Below are positions 8,366 to 18,007 of a DNA stretch of 64,000 bases, piece by piece (position 1 is the stretch's first letter; the number at the start of each line of letters is the position of its first letter). The stretch is from assembly GCF_003111685.1 (NCBI RefSeq), contig NZ_CP022189.1, positions 324,001-388,000 on the forward strand, given 5' to 3'. The position numbers were made by a program, and so were the translations under genes. Origin of the DNA: Alloyangia pacifica (GTDB taxonomy: Bacteria; Pseudomonadota; Alphaproteobacteria; Rhodobacterales; Rhodobacteraceae). Below the pieces are notes generated by a model. That model searched no databases. It had not been told where the DNA came from and worked only from the letters and a program-made list of their open reading frames with translations.

Positions 8366-9044
8366 TTTCGGAGACTTGTGCTAGCAGCGACGCGGCGGCC
8401 TCCTGCTCGGCCTTGCGTTTCGAGCCGGCGGTGGCCTCGGCCTTCTGGCCGGAGGCGAGCCGCACCTCGATGGTGAAGACAGGCGCGTGGTCGGGGCCAG
8501 AGCGGGCAGTTTCCACGTAGGCCGGCGGGGTCATGCCGCGCGCCTGCGCCCATTCCTGCAGCGAGGTCTTGGGGTCGCGCGCGTCTTGCTCCACGGTGGA
8601 TACGCGATTGCCCCAGAGCCGCAAAATCATGTTCTGCGCCACCTCGAAGCCGCCATCGAGGTAGACCGCCGCGATCACCGCCTCCATGGCATCGCCAAGC
8701 AGCGCCTGCTTGCGCCGGCCACCCGACATCATTTCGGAGCGGCCGAGCTTCAGCGCGGCGCCGATGTCGACCTCGCGCGCGACCTCGGCGCAGGCTTCCT
8801 TGCGCACCAGCGCGTTGAAGCGCGGCGCGAGCTGACCCTCGCTGGCCTTGCGGTCCTCGGAAAGCAGCGCCTCGGCCATGACGAGGCCGAGCACGCGGTC
8901 ACCGAGGAACTCGAGCCGCTGGTTGTCCTCGCGGCCGGGGCCGGACATAGACGAATGGGTCAGCGCGCGCCGCAACAGCTCGGGCCGGTCGAACCGATGC
9001 CCCAGCCGCTGCTCCAGCGCTTCTATTTCTGCAGAACGCTTCAT
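8358..9044 (-). CDS. rnc: Ribonuclease III
   Basis: The 228-residue protein has the RNase III signature [15 protein letters not shown] (about residues 41-55), the downstream [16 protein letters not shown] segment with the second catalytic acidic pair, and a C-terminal dsRNA-binding domain ending in [11 protein letters not shown]. It cuts double-stranded RNA such as pre-rRNA. The start overlaps the lepB stop as ATGA. Confidence 0.97.
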   Translation of the reverse strand: MKRSAEIEALEQRLGHRFDRPELLRRALTHSSMSGPGREDNQRLEFLGDRVLGLVMAEALLSEDRKASEGQLAPRFNALVRKEACAEVAREVDIGAALKLGRSEMMSGGRRKQALLGDAMEAVIAAVYLDGGFEVAQNMILRLWGNRVSTVEQDARDPKTSLQEWAQARGMTPPAYVETARSGPDHAPVFTIEVRLASGQKAEATAGSKRKAEQEAAASLLAQVSENG

Positions 9045-9874
9045 GTGATCTTGTGGAAGAACCGATCCGACCGCCAGGTCCAGAAGAACAGCATCGACCG
9101 GCCGGACGAGGAGAACATCACCCGGGTTGCCTTGCCGATGATATTCTCGAAGGGCACGAAGCCGACGCCTCCCGCGGCGTTGGGCACACGGCTGTCGGCG
9201 GAGTTGTCGCGGTTGTCGCCCATCATGAAGAAGTGACCCTCGGGAACGGTGTAGATCGGCGTGTTGTCCGACCCCTGCATGGCGATGTTGAGGATATCAT
9301 GCTTCACGCCGTTAGGCAGCGTTTCGGTCCAGCGCGATTTCTCGCAGACGCCGCCGGTGCCCACGGGGCCGTTCTCGCAGCGCGGGCGCAGCCCCTGCGG
9401 TCCCTGCGGTTCGGCAGTCTCGGTGAAGGTGCCATTGGCCTCGACCTCGACCGGGGTGCCGTTGATGTGGAGCAGCCCCTGCTTGACTTGGATCTGGTCG
9501 CCCGGCAGGCCGATCACCCGCTTGATGAAGTCCGTGCCGTTGACCGGGTGACGGAAGACCACCACGTCGCCGCGCTCGGGTTCAGAGCCGAAGAGCCGGG
9601 TGTTGTCGCCGTCGAGAAAGCCGCAGATATCCTTGGCGTCGATGTCGATGCCGAAGGAGTTCAGGCGGATCGACGGGCAGGAGGCATAGGAATAGCCGTA
9701 GGTCATCTTGTTGACGAAGAGGAAGTCGCCGATCAGCAGCGTGTCTTTCATCGAGCCCGAGGGAATCCAGAAGGGCTGGAAGAACAGCGTGCGGAAGACG
9801 CCCGCGATGACCAGCGCCCAGAACACCGTCTTGACGGTTTCCCAGATCCCGCCCGATTTCTCTTCTTTTGCCAT
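9041..9874 (-). CDS. lepB: Signal peptidase I
   Basis: The 277-residue protein has one N-terminal membrane helix (about 14-32), the catalytic serine in [15 protein letters not shown], the catalytic lysine in [18 protein letters not shown], and a late [11 protein letters not shown] box. A disulfide-bearing insert (cysteines in ASCPS and KDICGF) resembles the periplasmic loop of Gram-negative LepB. It removes signal peptides at the outer face of the inner membrane. It is the first gene of the unit running to DUF1491. Confidence 0.96.
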   Translation of the reverse strand: MAKEEKSGGIWETVKTVFWALVIAGVFRTLFFQPFWIPSGSMKDTLLIGDFLFVNKMTYGYSYASCPSIRLNSFGIDIDAKDICGFLDGDNTRLFGSEPERGDVVVFRHPVNGTDFIKRVIGLPGDQIQVKQGLLHINGTPVEVEANGTFTETAEPQGPQGLRPRCENGPVGTGGVCEKSRWTETLPNGVKHDILNIAMQGSDNTPIYTVPEGHFFMMGDNRDNSADSRVPNAAGGVGFVPFENIIGKATRVMFSSSGRSMLFFWTWRSDRFFHKIT

Positions 9875-9916
9875 GAAAACCCGCCCCTGTGCCTCGATGT
9901 GCCTCGGTTCCTAGGC

Positions 9917-9945
9917 TTCATGGGCGGGGGCGGGGAGAGTGTCAA
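9917..9945 (-). promoter_or_regulatory. Candidate sigma-70 promoter of the lepB unit
   Basis: On the minus strand a perfect TTGACA (9940-9945) is followed after 17 bp by CATGAA (9917-9922). The -10 match is weak, as is common in high-GC alphaproteobacteria. Transcription would start about 35 bp before lepB. Confidence 0.4.
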
Positions 9946-9962
9946 GGCGGCGCAAAGGCCGG

Positions 9963-10008
9963 GCAAATCTCTTCGGAGAGATTTGCAAAACTCGGCGAAG
10001 GGTTTTGC
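9963..10008. repeat. Paired-hairpin intergenic repeat, copy 1
   Basis: Two adjoining stem-loops share a GC junction. The first has a perfect 10-bp stem, GCAAATCTCT/AGAGATTTGC, around TCGG. The second pairs GCAAAACTC with GGGTTTTGC around GGCGAA. It lies just past the acpS stop. A near copy of the first hairpin, beside a different second hairpin, follows the ubiH-type gene at 28986-29028. Confidence 0.65.
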
Positions 10009-10015
10009 TCGGGCG

Positions 10016-10435
10016 TTACCCCGATGTGATCGGGGTTTTCAGCGGTCTCGCCTCGATCACCACGAAGGCCTGCGCCCAGGGGTGATCGTCGGTCAGCGTC
10101 ACGTGAATGATCGCCTCATGGTCCGGCGGGGTCATCAGCGCGAGCCGCTCCTTCGCCCAGCCGGTCACCTGCATGACGGGCTGGCCCGTCGGCAGGTTGC
10201 TCACCGCCATGTCCTTCCACGAAATGCCCATGCGCAGCCCGGTGCCGAGCGCCTTGGAGCAGGCCTCCTTGGCCGCCCAGCGTTTGGCATAGGTGCCCGC
10301 CACATCCTTGCGGCGCTCGGCCTTTCGCTGCTCGGTCTCGGTGAAGACGCGGTTCCGGAATCGGTCACCGAAGCGCGCGAGTGTCGCCTCGATGCGCTCG
10401 ATATTCGCAAGGTCAGTGCCGATTCCGAGGATCAT
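10016..10435 (-). CDS. acpS: Holo-[acyl-carrier-protein] synthase
   Basis: The 139-residue protein starts [16 protein letters not shown], the classic AcpS opening with the metal-binding Asp, and has the second motif [16 protein letters not shown]. It transfers 4'-phosphopantetheine from CoA to acyl carrier protein. It lies 25 bp after pdxJ, the usual order in alphaproteobacteria, and is followed by the paired-hairpin repeat and then the separate lepB promoter. Confidence 0.96.
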   Translation of the reverse strand: MILGIGTDLANIERIEATLARFGDRFRNRVFTETEQRKAERRKDVAGTYAKRWAAKEACSKALGTGLRMGISWKDMAVSNLPTGQPVMQVTGWAKERLALMTPPDHEAIIHVTLTDDHPWAQAFVVIEARPLKTPITSG

Positions 10436-10460
10436 CCGTGGTCTCCGGGGTCGCGGGCGG

Positions 10461-11213
10461 TTACGCCCGCGCCTCGTCCATCAGGCGGCGCATCTCGGCG
10501 ATCGCCGGGCCGAGCCCGAGGAAAATCGCCTCGCCGATGAGGAAATGGCCGATGTTGAGCTCGACGACTTCGGGGAAGGCAGCGATGGGCTGCACCGTGT
10601 CGTAGGTCAGCCCGTGGCCGGCGTGCACCTCGAGCCCCAGCGCATGGGCGAAGGCGGCCATCTCGCGCAGGCGCTCGAGCTCGGCGTCGCGCTCGTCGAA
10701 CCTGCCTTCGGCGTGCAGGTCGCAATAAGCGCCGGTGTGCAGCTCGATCACCTGCGCCCCGATGCGATGCGCGGCCTCGATCTGCGGTTTGTCGGGGGCG
10801 ATGAAAATCGACACCCGGCAGCCCGCCTCGCGCAGGGGCGCGATGAAATGCGCCAGCCGGTTCTCTTCGCGCGCCACCTCGAGCCCGCCCTCGGTGGTGC
10901 GCTCCTCGCGCTTCTCAGGGACGATGCAGACCGCGTGCGGCTTATGGCGCAGCGCGATGGCCTGCATCTCGTCGGTGGCGGCCATCTCGAAGTTCAGCGG
11001 GACCGACAGCGCGCCCATCAGCCCGTCGATGTCGGCGTCAGAGATGTGGCGGCGGTCTTCGCGCAGGTGCGCGGTGATGCCGTCGGCCCCGGCCTCCTCG
11101 GCGATCCTGGCGGCGCGCAGGGGGTCGGGATAGGCGCTGCCGCGGGCATTGCGCACGGTGGCGACGTGGTCGATGTTGACGCCAAGTCTCAGGCGGCCGG
11201 CATAGGGGGTCAT
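10461..11213 (-). CDS. pdxJ: Pyridoxine 5'-phosphate synthase PdxJ
   Basis: The 250-residue TIM-barrel protein has [17 protein letters not shown] at the start, [17 protein letters not shown], and the [14 protein letters not shown] segment near the end, all typical of PdxJ. It condenses 1-deoxyxylulose 5-phosphate with 3-amino-1-hydroxyacetone 1-phosphate to pyridoxine 5'-phosphate. It sits between DUF2062 and acpS in a conserved gene order. Confidence 0.97.
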   Translation of the reverse strand: MTPYAGRLRLGVNIDHVATVRNARGSAYPDPLRAARIAEEAGADGITAHLREDRRHISDADIDGLMGALSVPLNFEMAATDEMQAIALRHKPHAVCIVPEKREERTTEGGLEVAREENRLAHFIAPLREAGCRVSIFIAPDKPQIEAAHRIGAQVIELHTGAYCDLHAEGRFDERDAELERLREMAAFAHALGLEVHAGHGLTYDTVQPIAAFPEVVELNIGHFLIGEAIFLGLGPAIAEMRRLMDEARA

Positions 11214-11257
11214 CGCGTGTCCTCCGGGCGACGATAGGGGTCTCTTCGCGCCGGACC

Positions 11258-11911
11258 CTAGTCTGGCGCGCCGCCCTCGTCAGCCGCTTTCTGCTTCTTT
11301 TTCAAAGCAGCGAGCTTTTTCTTCAGCGCGCCGCGGCGGCGGTTCTGGTAGGCGCGGATCACCGGCACCGAAAGGTAATAGGCCACCAGCCCGGAAATGA
11401 TGCCGGGAAGGATGCCGCCGATCAGGTAGGGGTAGAAGACCTCGTGAAAGAAGATCCGCAGGTTGGTCCAGTCCGCCGGGTCCCCGGTGAAGACCGCGCA
11501 GACGTTGTGCCAGAGGTCTTGGCCCGCGTAGGCGAACTTGTCGAGCAGCGAGGCGTGATGCGGCGAGCGGCGGTCGATGCCGAGCAGGAAATACCCCAGT
11601 TCCAGCGAGACAATGCCGATCGGAACGTAGGTCAGCGGGTTGCCGAAGAAGGTGCCGAGCAACGAGGCTAGGATATTGCCCCGCACCAGCCAGGCGAGCG
11701 CGGCGGCCACCACGAAATGTAGCCCATAGAGCGGGGTGAAGGTGGTGAAGACCCCGGCAAAGATGCCGCGGGCGATCGTCTCAGGCGAATCGGGAAGCCG
11801 GTGCAGGCGATATTGGACATAACGGGCGGCGCGCCCCCAGCCGCCACGCGGCCAGAAGAATTCGAGCACGGCCCTCCAGACTGGCCGTTTGTCGCGCCGC
11901 TTGAAAACCAA
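11258..11911 (-). CDS. DUF2062 family membrane protein
   Basis: The 217-residue protein has the DUF2062 core [21 protein letters not shown] and a following [16 protein letters not shown] segment, with about three membrane helices and a lysine-rich tail ([13 protein letters not shown]). The function is unknown. The start is a TTG at 11911, supported by an AAAGGGGAAAGG Shine-Dalgarno directly upstream and only 21 bp of spacer after rel. It is probably co-transcribed with rel and pdxJ. Confidence 0.88.
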   Translation of the reverse strand: MVFKRRDKRPVWRAVLEFFWPRGGWGRAARYVQYRLHRLPDSPETIARGIFAGVFTTFTPLYGLHFVVAAALAWLVRGNILASLLGTFFGNPLTYVPIGIVSLELGYFLLGIDRRSPHHASLLDKFAYAGQDLWHNVCAVFTGDPADWTNLRIFFHEVFYPYLIGGILPGIISGLVAYYLSVPVIRAYQNRRRGALKKKLAALKKKQKAADEGGAPD

Positions 11912-11932
11912 TGGCGCCTTTCCCCTTTGTCT

Positions 11933-14071
11933 CTATTCCGCAGCGGCAGGCACGGCCGCCAGGGAGGTATCGCGGTGACGGCTGACCGAGGCCACGTCGC
12001 TTTCGGCTTCGAGTGCAGACATCACCGAATGGAGGTGCTCGGCGTCTCTCAGTTCCACGTCTATCTGAAGTCTGAAGAAATCCGGTTTCCGGTCGATGAA
12101 GTGCAGGTCCGAGATATTGGCCCCGCGCTCGCCGATCAAGGTGCAAATGCGCCCCAACACCCCGGCATCGTTGCCGACCGTGAGGTCAAGGCTCATGTCA
12201 TAGGCCGCGGGGTGCGTGCCCTCGGCCCAGTGCAGGTCAACCCAGCGCTCGGGCTGTTCCTCGTATTTGGCCAAAGCTTCGCAGTCGATGGCATGTACGA
12301 AGACGCCCTTGCCGCGCTTGGTAATGCCGACGATCCGCTCGCCCGGCAGCGGCTGACAGCAGCGCGCCCGGGTGAAGCCGGTGCCCGGCTCGAGGCCGAT
12401 CACCGCGCGCTGCATCTCGACCTCATGGGCGTCGGACGGCGTAAGGTCGGGATAGACCGCGTGCACCACCTCGCGGGTGGTCAATTCCGCGCTACCAAGG
12501 CGGGCGAGCACTTCGTCCGCCCCCTCGAGTCGGAGCGTCTTGGCCGCTTTTTCCAGCACTTTGTCAGTGGATTTCTTGCCGACATGTTCGAAGGCGGAGC
12601 GCGCCAGTTCCTGTCCGAGCTTGATGAAGCGGCCACGACCGGCCTCGCGCAGGGCGCGGCGGATGGCGCTGCGTGCCTTGCCGGTGGTGGCGATGTCGAG
12701 CCAAGTCGCCTGCGGGGTTTGCCCTTCGGCGGTGATGATCTCTACCGACTGGCCATTTTTCAGCCGGGTCCAGAGCGGCACGCGGATGCCGTCGACCTTG
12801 GCGCCGACGCAAGCCGAGCCGATGCGGGTGTGGATGGCATAGGCGTAATCGAGCGGCGTGGCGCCGCGCGGCAGCTTCACCACGTCGCCCTTGGGCGTGA
12901 AGCAGAACACCTTGTCCGAATACATCTCGAGCTTCACCGCCTCGAGGAACTCGTCGTGATCCTCCTCGGCGTCGAATTGTTCGGTGAGCGAGGAGATCCA
13001 CTTGGCGGGATCGACGGCAAAGGGATTCTCGGAGCGCACGCCGTCGCGATAGGACCAATGCGCGGCAACGCCGGTCTCGGCCACGTCGTGCATCTGCCGG
13101 GTGCGGATCTGCACCTCGACGCGTTTGCCGTCGCGGCCCGAGACGGTGGTGTGAATCGAGCGGTAGCCATTGGATTTCGGCTGGCTGATGTAATCCTTGA
13201 AGCGACCGGGAACCGAGCGCCAGCGCTGGTGGATTACCCCGAGTGCGCGGTAGCAATCCATCTCGGAGCGGGTGATCACCCGGAAACCGTAGATGTCCGA
13301 AAGGCGCGAGAAGCCCATGCCCTTTTCCTGCATCTTGCGCCAGATCGAATAGGGCTTCTTGGCGCGGCCGAAGACCTCGGCCTCGATCTGCGCCTCTTCC
13401 AGCTCTTGCCGCATGTCGCCGGTGATCCGGTGGATCACGTCGCCGGCTTCCTTCTGCAGGTTGATGAAGCGGCGGATGATCGAGGCGCGCCCCTCGGGGT
13501 TGAGCACCCGGAAGGCCAGGTCTTCGAGTTCTTCGCGCATCCACTGCATGCCCATGCGGCCGGCCAGCGGCGCGTAAATGTCCATGGTCTCGCGCGCCTT
13601 CTGCACCTGCTTCTCAGGGCGCATGGCCTTGATCGTGCGCATATTGTGCAGTCGGTCGGCAAGCTTCACCAGAATCACCCGCAAGTCGCGGGACATCGCC
13701 ATGAAGAGCTTGCGGAAGTTTTCGGCCTGCTTGGTCTCGGACGAGGAGAGCTGCAGGTTGGTCAGCTTGGTGACCCCGTCGACCAGATCCGCCACCTCGG
13801 TTCCGAACCGGTCCGCGACATCCTGGTACGAGGCGCGGGTGTCCTCGATCGTGTCGTGCAGCAGGGCGGTGACGATGGTTGCGTCATCCAGTTGCTGCTC
13901 GGTCAGGATCGCGGCAACCGCAACGGGATGGGTGAAGTACAGCTCGCCCGAATGGCGATACTGCCCCTCATGCATCCGCAGGCCGTAATCATAGGCCTCG
14001 CGGATCAGCTTCTCGTTGGTCTTCGGGTTGTAGTTGCGGACCAGGGCAACAAGGTCTTCCGCCGCGATCAT
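11933..14071 (-). CDS. Bifunctional (p)ppGpp synthetase/hydrolase (Rel/SpoT family)
   Basis: The 712-residue protein is a full-length long RSH. The N-terminal HD hydrolase keeps His48, His72-Asp73 and the EDT motif at 77-79. The synthetase domain (about 240-340) has YGFRVITRSEMDCYRALG, KDYISQPKSNGYRSIHT and VEVQIRT. A TGS domain (about 385-445) and a C-terminal ACT domain (about 635-705) follow. Intact HD residues argue for a bifunctional enzyme, the only RSH seen here. It controls the stringent response. It lies 40 bp after rpoZ in the standard rpoZ-rel order. Confidence 0.96.
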   Translation of the reverse strand: MIAAEDLVALVRNYNPKTNEKLIREAYDYGLRMHEGQYRHSGELYFTHPVAVAAILTEQQLDDATIVTALLHDTIEDTRASYQDVADRFGTEVADLVDGVTKLTNLQLSSSETKQAENFRKLFMAMSRDLRVILVKLADRLHNMRTIKAMRPEKQVQKARETMDIYAPLAGRMGMQWMREELEDLAFRVLNPEGRASIIRRFINLQKEAGDVIHRITGDMRQELEEAQIEAEVFGRAKKPYSIWRKMQEKGMGFSRLSDIYGFRVITRSEMDCYRALGVIHQRWRSVPGRFKDYISQPKSNGYRSIHTTVSGRDGKRVEVQIRTRQMHDVAETGVAAHWSYRDGVRSENPFAVDPAKWISSLTEQFDAEEDHDEFLEAVKLEMYSDKVFCFTPKGDVVKLPRGATPLDYAYAIHTRIGSACVGAKVDGIRVPLWTRLKNGQSVEIITAEGQTPQATWLDIATTGKARSAIRRALREAGRGRFIKLGQELARSAFEHVGKKSTDKVLEKAAKTLRLEGADEVLARLGSAELTTREVVHAVYPDLTPSDAHEVEMQRAVIGLEPGTGFTRARCCQPLPGERIVGITKRGKGVFVHAIDCEALAKYEEQPERWVDLHWAEGTHPAAYDMSLDLTVGNDAGVLGRICTLIGERGANISDLHFIDRKPDFFRLQIDVELRDAEHLHSVMSALEAESDVASVSRHRDTSLAAVPAAAE

Positions 14072-14111
14072 GGGCGCCCATCCTTACGCTGGCCCGCTAC
14101 AAGCGAGCCTC

Positions 14112-14465
14112 TCAGCTCTCTCCTTGCGCTTCCATCAGGGCGCGCAGGAGCTTCTCTTCCGACATGTCGTCGTCTGCGGGCTTGTCCTGCTCGGCGCCCA
14201 TGAGAAGCGCCATGCTGTCCTCTTCGGGCTCGTCGACCTCGATCTGGGTCTGGTGCGACTCGATCAGGCGCTCGCGCAGCTCGTCGGCGGACTGGGTTTC
14301 CTCGGCGATTTCGCGCAGGGCGACCACCGGGTTCTTGTCGTTGTCGCGATCGACGGTGATCGGCGCACCCGAAGCCACTTCGCGCGCCCGATGGGACGCG
14401 AGCATCACCAGCTCGAAGCGGTTGGGAACCTTGTCGACGCAGTCTTCTACCGTGACGCGGGCCAT
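14112..14465 (-). CDS. rpoZ: RNA polymerase omega subunit
   Basis: The 117-residue protein starts [22 protein letters not shown] and continues with ASHRAREV, the conserved omega core that clamps the beta' C-terminus and contributes to the ppGpp site in proteobacteria. The acidic C-terminal extension is typical of alphaproteobacterial omega. It is followed by rel, so polymerase subunit and alarmone enzyme share a unit. Confidence 0.96.
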   Translation of the reverse strand: MARVTVEDCVDKVPNRFELVMLASHRAREVASGAPITVDRDNDKNPVVALREIAEETQSADELRERLIESHQTQIEVDEPEEDSMALLMGAEQDKPADDDMSEEKLLRALMEAQGES

Positions 14466-14501
14466 GAGCGTTTCACCTTCGGTTGACCGTAAGAAATGAG
14501 A

Positions 14502-14530
14502 CTCCTACCGCGATGCTTCTGGATTGACAA
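14502..14530 (-). promoter_or_regulatory. Candidate promoter of rpoZ-rel
   Basis: On the minus strand TTGTCA (14525-14530) and TAGGAG (14502-14507) are separated by 17 bp, in the gap between folK and rpoZ. The predicted start lies about 30 bp before the rpoZ ATG. Confidence 0.4.
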
Positions 14531-14575
14531 GCGCAAACGCGGCGTTCCATCGCCGCCCGTCAGTCACCCCTTCGA

Positions 14576-15142
14576 TCACATTGGAATGACCTCGGCGCGG
14601 GCCTGCTCGGGCAGTGCGTCGCACAGTTCGCGCGCGGTGCGCCCGAGGAGCGGGTGACGCCAATCAGCGGCAATATCGCAAAGGGGAACAAGGACAAATG
14701 CCCGGTCCTGCAACCGCGGATGCGGAAGAATCAGCTCGGGCGGTGACATCTCGGTTTGCTTCTCCATGGCAAGGGTCCGCCAACGCGTCTGGGCTGCCTC
14801 ATTCGGCATCACAGTTTCGCCAGCGGCGAGAAGATCGAGGTCGAGCGTCCGGCTGCCCCAGCGGCGCTCTCTTTCGCGGCCGAAATGTGCCTCCACCCGG
14901 TGCAGCGCAGCAAGCAGCGAAGTGGGATCCGAAGGGCCGTCCAGCATCGCGCAGGCGTTGCAGTAATCGGGTCCGAGTCCCGCAGGAAAACAAGGTGTTG
15001 CGTAGAACCTGCTGACCTTCTCTACGGAATATCCCTCGCGCGCGAGCGCCGCCAGTCCGGCCTCCAGAGTTTGCAGCGGGGTGCCGGCCTCCGAAGGCAG
15101 GTTTGACCCCAGGGCAATCAGGAAACTCTTAGGTAAACCCAT
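14576..15142 (-). CDS. folK: 2-amino-4-hydroxy-6-hydroxymethyldihydropteridine diphosphokinase
   Basis: The protein has the HPPK signatures FLIALGSNLPSEAG at the start and RRWGSRTLDLDLLAAG in the middle, then LILPHPRLQDRAFVLVPL. It attaches pyrophosphate to the pterin in folate synthesis. I prefer the ATG at 15142 (MGLPKSFLIALGSN, 188 residues) because AAGGA lies about ten bases upstream. An in-frame ATG at 15163 lacks a Shine-Dalgarno but would add only seven residues. No folP or folB lies beside it. Confidence 0.93.
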   Translation of the reverse strand: MGLPKSFLIALGSNLPSEAGTPLQTLEAGLAALAREGYSVEKVSRFYATPCFPAGLGPDYCNACAMLDGPSDPTSLLAALHRVEAHFGRERERRWGSRTLDLDLLAAGETVMPNEAAQTRWRTLAMEKQTEMSPPELILPHPRLQDRAFVLVPLCDIAADWRHPLLGRTARELCDALPEQARAEVIPM

Positions 15143-15276
15143 CCTTACACTATCCTTCTGCATATGTTGCGCTGCTTGAAAAGCTGCCTGAAACGCTTAC
15201 TCTCAAGGCGGGTGCCCCTTTATTCCATTTTTTCCACTCACGGATCCGGCGCCCTGATTGCTCGAAAGGACATTTG

Positions 15277-15849
15277 ATGTTTTACAAGGACGAACGGTTG
15301 GCGCTGTTCATCGACGGGTCGAACCTGTACGCAGCCGCCAAAGCCCTCGGCTTCGACATCGACTACAAGCTGCTCAGACAAGAATTCGTGCGTCGCGGCA
15401 AGATGGTGCGCGCATTCTATTACACGGCACTTCTCGAAAATGACGAATACTCGCCGATCCGCCCGCTCGTGGACTGGCTGCACTACAACGGCTTCACCAT
15501 GGTGACCAAGCCCGCGAAGGAATATACCGACGCGCAGGGCCGCCGTAAGGTGAAGGGAAACATGGACATCGAGCTGACCGTCGATGCCATGGAATTGGCG
15601 CCGCGCGTCGATCACATCGTGCTGTTCTCTGGGGATGGGGACTTCCGGCCGCTGATCGAAAGCCTGCAGCGTCAAGGCGTTAGGGTCTCGGTCGTGTCGA
15701 CGATCCGCAGCCAGCCGCCGATGATCGCAGACGAGCTGCGCCGCCAGGCTGACAACTTCATCGAGCTCGACGAGCTGCGCGAAGTGATCGGCCGCCCTCC
15801 GCGTGAACAACAGGCGGAGCGCAATTTCGAGGTCGCCAACGGGAACTGA
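15277..15849 (+). CDS. NYN domain (LabA-like) protein
   Basis: The 190-residue protein is a PIN-like NYN domain with acidic motifs LALFIDGSNLY (about residue 8), NMDIELTVDAM and LFSGDGDFRPLIE, which would hold a metal for RNA cleavage. The LabA/DUF88 family is often annotated as putative nuclease; the substrate is unknown. I start at the ATG at 15277 with AAAGGA six bases upstream. It is divergent from folK. A weak promoter-like pair (TTGAAA at 15176, TACTCT at 15198) lies ahead of it. Confidence 0.88.
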   Translation: MFYKDERLALFIDGSNLYAAAKALGFDIDYKLLRQEFVRRGKMVRAFYYTALLENDEYSPIRPLVDWLHYNGFTMVTKPAKEYTDAQGRRKVKGNMDIELTVDAMELAPRVDHIVLFSGDGDFRPLIESLQRQGVRVSVVSTIRSQPPMIADELRRQADNFIELDELREVIGRPPREQQAERNFEVANGN

Positions 15850-15903
15850 TCCCTTGGTGCCTTCCAAGACTGGCGGATCTTATGGGGATGAGGTCCGCCG
15901 ATC

Positions 15904-16344
15904 ATGCTAGGTGAGGCTGCCAGTTACGGCGGCCTCTTCGTCGCGGCTTTCGGAGCCGCGACAATCCTGCCGTTCCAGTCGGAACTTATCTTCGTCGGCT
16001 TACAACTCGGCTCGAACCTGCCGATCTGGGCACTGGTGCTCGTGGCGAGCATCGGCAACACGCTCGGCTCGGTGGTCAATTACGCGCTCGGCGCCGGGCT
16101 CGAGCATTTCCGCCATCGTCGCTGGTTTCCCGTCACCGAGGCGCAGCTCGAGCGGGCGCAGCACTGGTACGCCAAATGGGGTATCTGGTCGCTGCTGCTG
16201 AGCTGGGCACCGCTGGGCGATGGCTTCACCGTGGTCGCGGGAATCATGCGCACCCCTCTCTGGCTCTTCGTGCTGCTTGTCGCCGTGGCAAAGACTGGGC
16301 GTTATATCATACTGGCCTGGTTGACCGCTGCGACCCTGGGCTGA
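15904..16344 (+). CDS. YqaA family membrane protein (SNARE-associated / DedA-like)
   Basis: The 146-residue protein has about four hydrophobic segments and the YqaA pattern: [15 protein letters not shown] at the start, [17 protein letters not shown], and [17 protein letters not shown]. It belongs to the DedA-like membrane superfamily, some members of which act in lipid or cation homeostasis; a specific role is not known. It reads toward ispH with 56 bp between. Confidence 0.85.
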   Translation: MLGEAASYGGLFVAAFGAATILPFQSELIFVGLQLGSNLPIWALVLVASIGNTLGSVVNYALGAGLEHFRHRRWFPVTEAQLERAQHWYAKWGIWSLLLSWAPLGDGFTVVAGIMRTPLWLFVLLVAVAKTGRYIILAWLTAATLG

Positions 16345-16400
16345 GCCTCTGGACCCGCGCCCACAGAGCCACTAGGTCTGGGACAACAGGAGACGCACCG

Positions 16401-17363
16401 GTGACCAAAGCCATGACCAAAGCCCCTCTCACCCTCTATCTCGCCGCGCCGCGCGGGTTCTGCGCCGGCGTCGACCGGGCGATCAAGATCGTCGAGATGG
16501 CGCTCGAGAAATGGGGCGCGCCGGTCTACGTTCGGCACGAGATCGTGCACAACAAGTTCGTCGTCGACGGGCTGCGCGACAAGGGCGCGGTCTTTGTGGA
16601 GGAGCTCGAGGACTGCCCGCCCGACCGTCCGGTGATCTTTTCCGCCCACGGCGTGCCCAAGGCGGTGCCCGCCGAGGCGGCGCGGCGCGAGATGGTCTAC
16701 GTCGATGCCACCTGCCCCTTGGTTTCGAAGGTGCACATCGAGGCCGCCCGTCACCACGACAACGGCCTGCAGATGATCATGATCGGCCACGAGGGCCACC
16801 CGGAGACCGTCGGCACCATGGGGCAGCTCCCCGAGGGCGAAGTGCTGCTGGTCGAGACCGTCGCGGATGTGGCCGAGGTCGAGGTTCGTGATCCCGAACG
16901 TCTTGCCTTCGTCACCCAGACCACGCTGTCGGTCGACGACACGGTGGACATCGTTACGGCGCTGCGGGCCCGCTTCCCCACCATTGTCGGTCCGCACAAG
17001 GAAGACATCTGCTACGCCACCACCAACCGCCAGGAGGCGGTGAAGGCGATCGCCCCCGGTTGCGACGCGCTGTTGGTCGTGGGGGCGCCCAATTCCTCGA
17101 ACTCCAAGCGGCTGGTCGAGGTGGCGCGCAAGGCGGGCTGCAGCTACGCCCAACTGGTCCAACGCGCCGAGGACATCGACTGGCGGGCGCTCGAGGGCAT
17201 CCGCGCGGTGGGCGTGACCGCCGGGGCCTCGGCCCCCGAGGTGCTAATCGACGAAGTGGTTGCCGCTTTCGGCGCGCGCTACGACATGACCGTCGAGAAG
17301 GTCGAGACCGCGCAGGAGAACGTCGAGTTCAAGGTGCCGCGCGTTCTGCGCGTGCCGGCCTGA
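16401..17363 (+). CDS. ispH: 4-hydroxy-3-methylbut-2-enyl diphosphate reductase
   Basis: The 320-residue enzyme performs the last MEP-pathway step, giving IPP and DMAPP. The three [4Fe-4S] ligands are Cys21 ([11 protein letters not shown]), Cys105 (ATCPLVSK) and Cys204 ([10 protein letters not shown]). The catalytic Glu135 lies in HEGHPETVG, and TQTTLS and NSSNS substrate motifs are present. I chose the GTG at 16401 because AGGAG lies eight bases upstream; an ATG four codons later (16413) is too far from it. Confidence 0.96.
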   Translation: MTKAMTKAPLTLYLAAPRGFCAGVDRAIKIVEMALEKWGAPVYVRHEIVHNKFVVDGLRDKGAVFVEELEDCPPDRPVIFSAHGVPKAVPAEAARREMVYVDATCPLVSKVHIEAARHHDNGLQMIMIGHEGHPETVGTMGQLPEGEVLLVETVADVAEVEVRDPERLAFVTQTTLSVDDTVDIVTALRARFPTIVGPHKEDICYATTNRQEAVKAIAPGCDALLVVGAPNSSNSKRLVEVARKAGCSYAQLVQRAEDIDWRALEGIRAVGVTAGASAPEVLIDEVVAAFGARYDMTVEKVETAQENVEFKVPRVLRVPA

Positions 17364-17394
17364 CACTTCCGCACCGCGTGTTCCGTGCGCGGCG

Positions 17395-17423
17395 TTGACA
17401 GCGGGCGGCCAATCGGAAACCTT
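17395..17423 (+). promoter_or_regulatory. Candidate promoter ahead of DUF3429 gene
   Basis: A perfect TTGACA at 17395-17400 is followed after 17 bp by AACCTT (17418-17423). It lies downstream of ispH and upstream of the tiny ORF and DUF3429. The -10 match is weak. Confidence 0.35.
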
Positions 17424-17453
17424 GCGGCGCAAGCATCCGCCGAAGGAGAGACC

Positions 17454-17489
17454 ATGCCCCGCCCAACCCATTCGCGGAGCCGCGCATGA
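17454..17489 (+). CDS. Possible 11-residue upstream ORF coupled to DUF3429
   Basis: The reading frame MPRPTHSRSRA has an excellent AAGGAGAG Shine-Dalgarno at 17443-17450. It ends with TGA at 17487-17489 inside the ATGA that contains the DUF3429 start codon. This looks like a translationally coupled leader ORF. The peptide has three arginines and no recognisable pattern. Chance cannot be excluded, because DUF3429 also has its own GGAG six bases before its ATG. Confidence 0.3.
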   Translation: MPRPTHSRSRA

Positions 17490-17938
17490 GCTCGGTGCCC
17501 CGCACCCCGCTGCTCCTCGCGCTCGCCGGTTTGCTGCCCTTCCTCTGGTCGGTGGCCACGCATTTCAACGGAACGCTTTACGATTGGTCGCTGGCCAATC
17601 TCGGCAGCCGCTACGTTGCGCCCTACCTGCAGCTCTCGTACGGCACGGTGATCCTCGGCTTCATGTCGGGCGTGCTCTGGGGCTTCGCGACCAAGGCTGG
17701 CGGTGCGAAGGCGGCGACGGCTTATGCTCTGTCGGTGCTGCCCGCGCTCTGGGCTTTCTTCATGGTGGGCGGCGGGCCGGTGGCGGCGGCGACGAACCTC
17801 GTCTTCGGCTTCCTCGGCCTGCTGCTGCTCGACGCCTTCTTCCAGCTCTGGGGGCTGACGCCGCGTTGGTGGCTGGCGCTGCGCGTGCCGCTGACCGCCG
17901 CGGTCGTCGCCTGCCTGTCGGTCGAGGCCTTCCTGTGA
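17486..17938 (+). CDS. DUF3429 family membrane protein
   Basis: The 150-residue protein has about five hydrophobic helices. The DUF3429 pattern is visible: PRTPLLLALAGLLPFLW at the N-terminus and YGTVILGFMSGVLWGFATK in the middle. The function is unknown. It follows a candidate promoter and an 11-codon ORF whose stop overlaps this start, and it precedes rnhA by 69 bp on the same strand. Confidence 0.85.
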   Translation: MSSVPRTPLLLALAGLLPFLWSVATHFNGTLYDWSLANLGSRYVAPYLQLSYGTVILGFMSGVLWGFATKAGGAKAATAYALSVLPALWAFFMVGGGPVAAATNLVFGFLGLLLLDAFFQLWGLTPRWWLALRVPLTAAVVACLSVEAFL

Positions 17939-18007
17939 GCGACGCGTGCCGGGCGTCGCCGCTCGGGCTTGACGGCACCTCCGAGCCATGGCTTAGCGTG
18001 CTCGCCC

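Noticed and set aside
11801..14203. An 800-codon plus-strand frame opposite rel
   Set aside because: It mirrors the rel reading frame; the rel protein has all catalytic motifs, so the long antisense frame is a by-product of codon bias.
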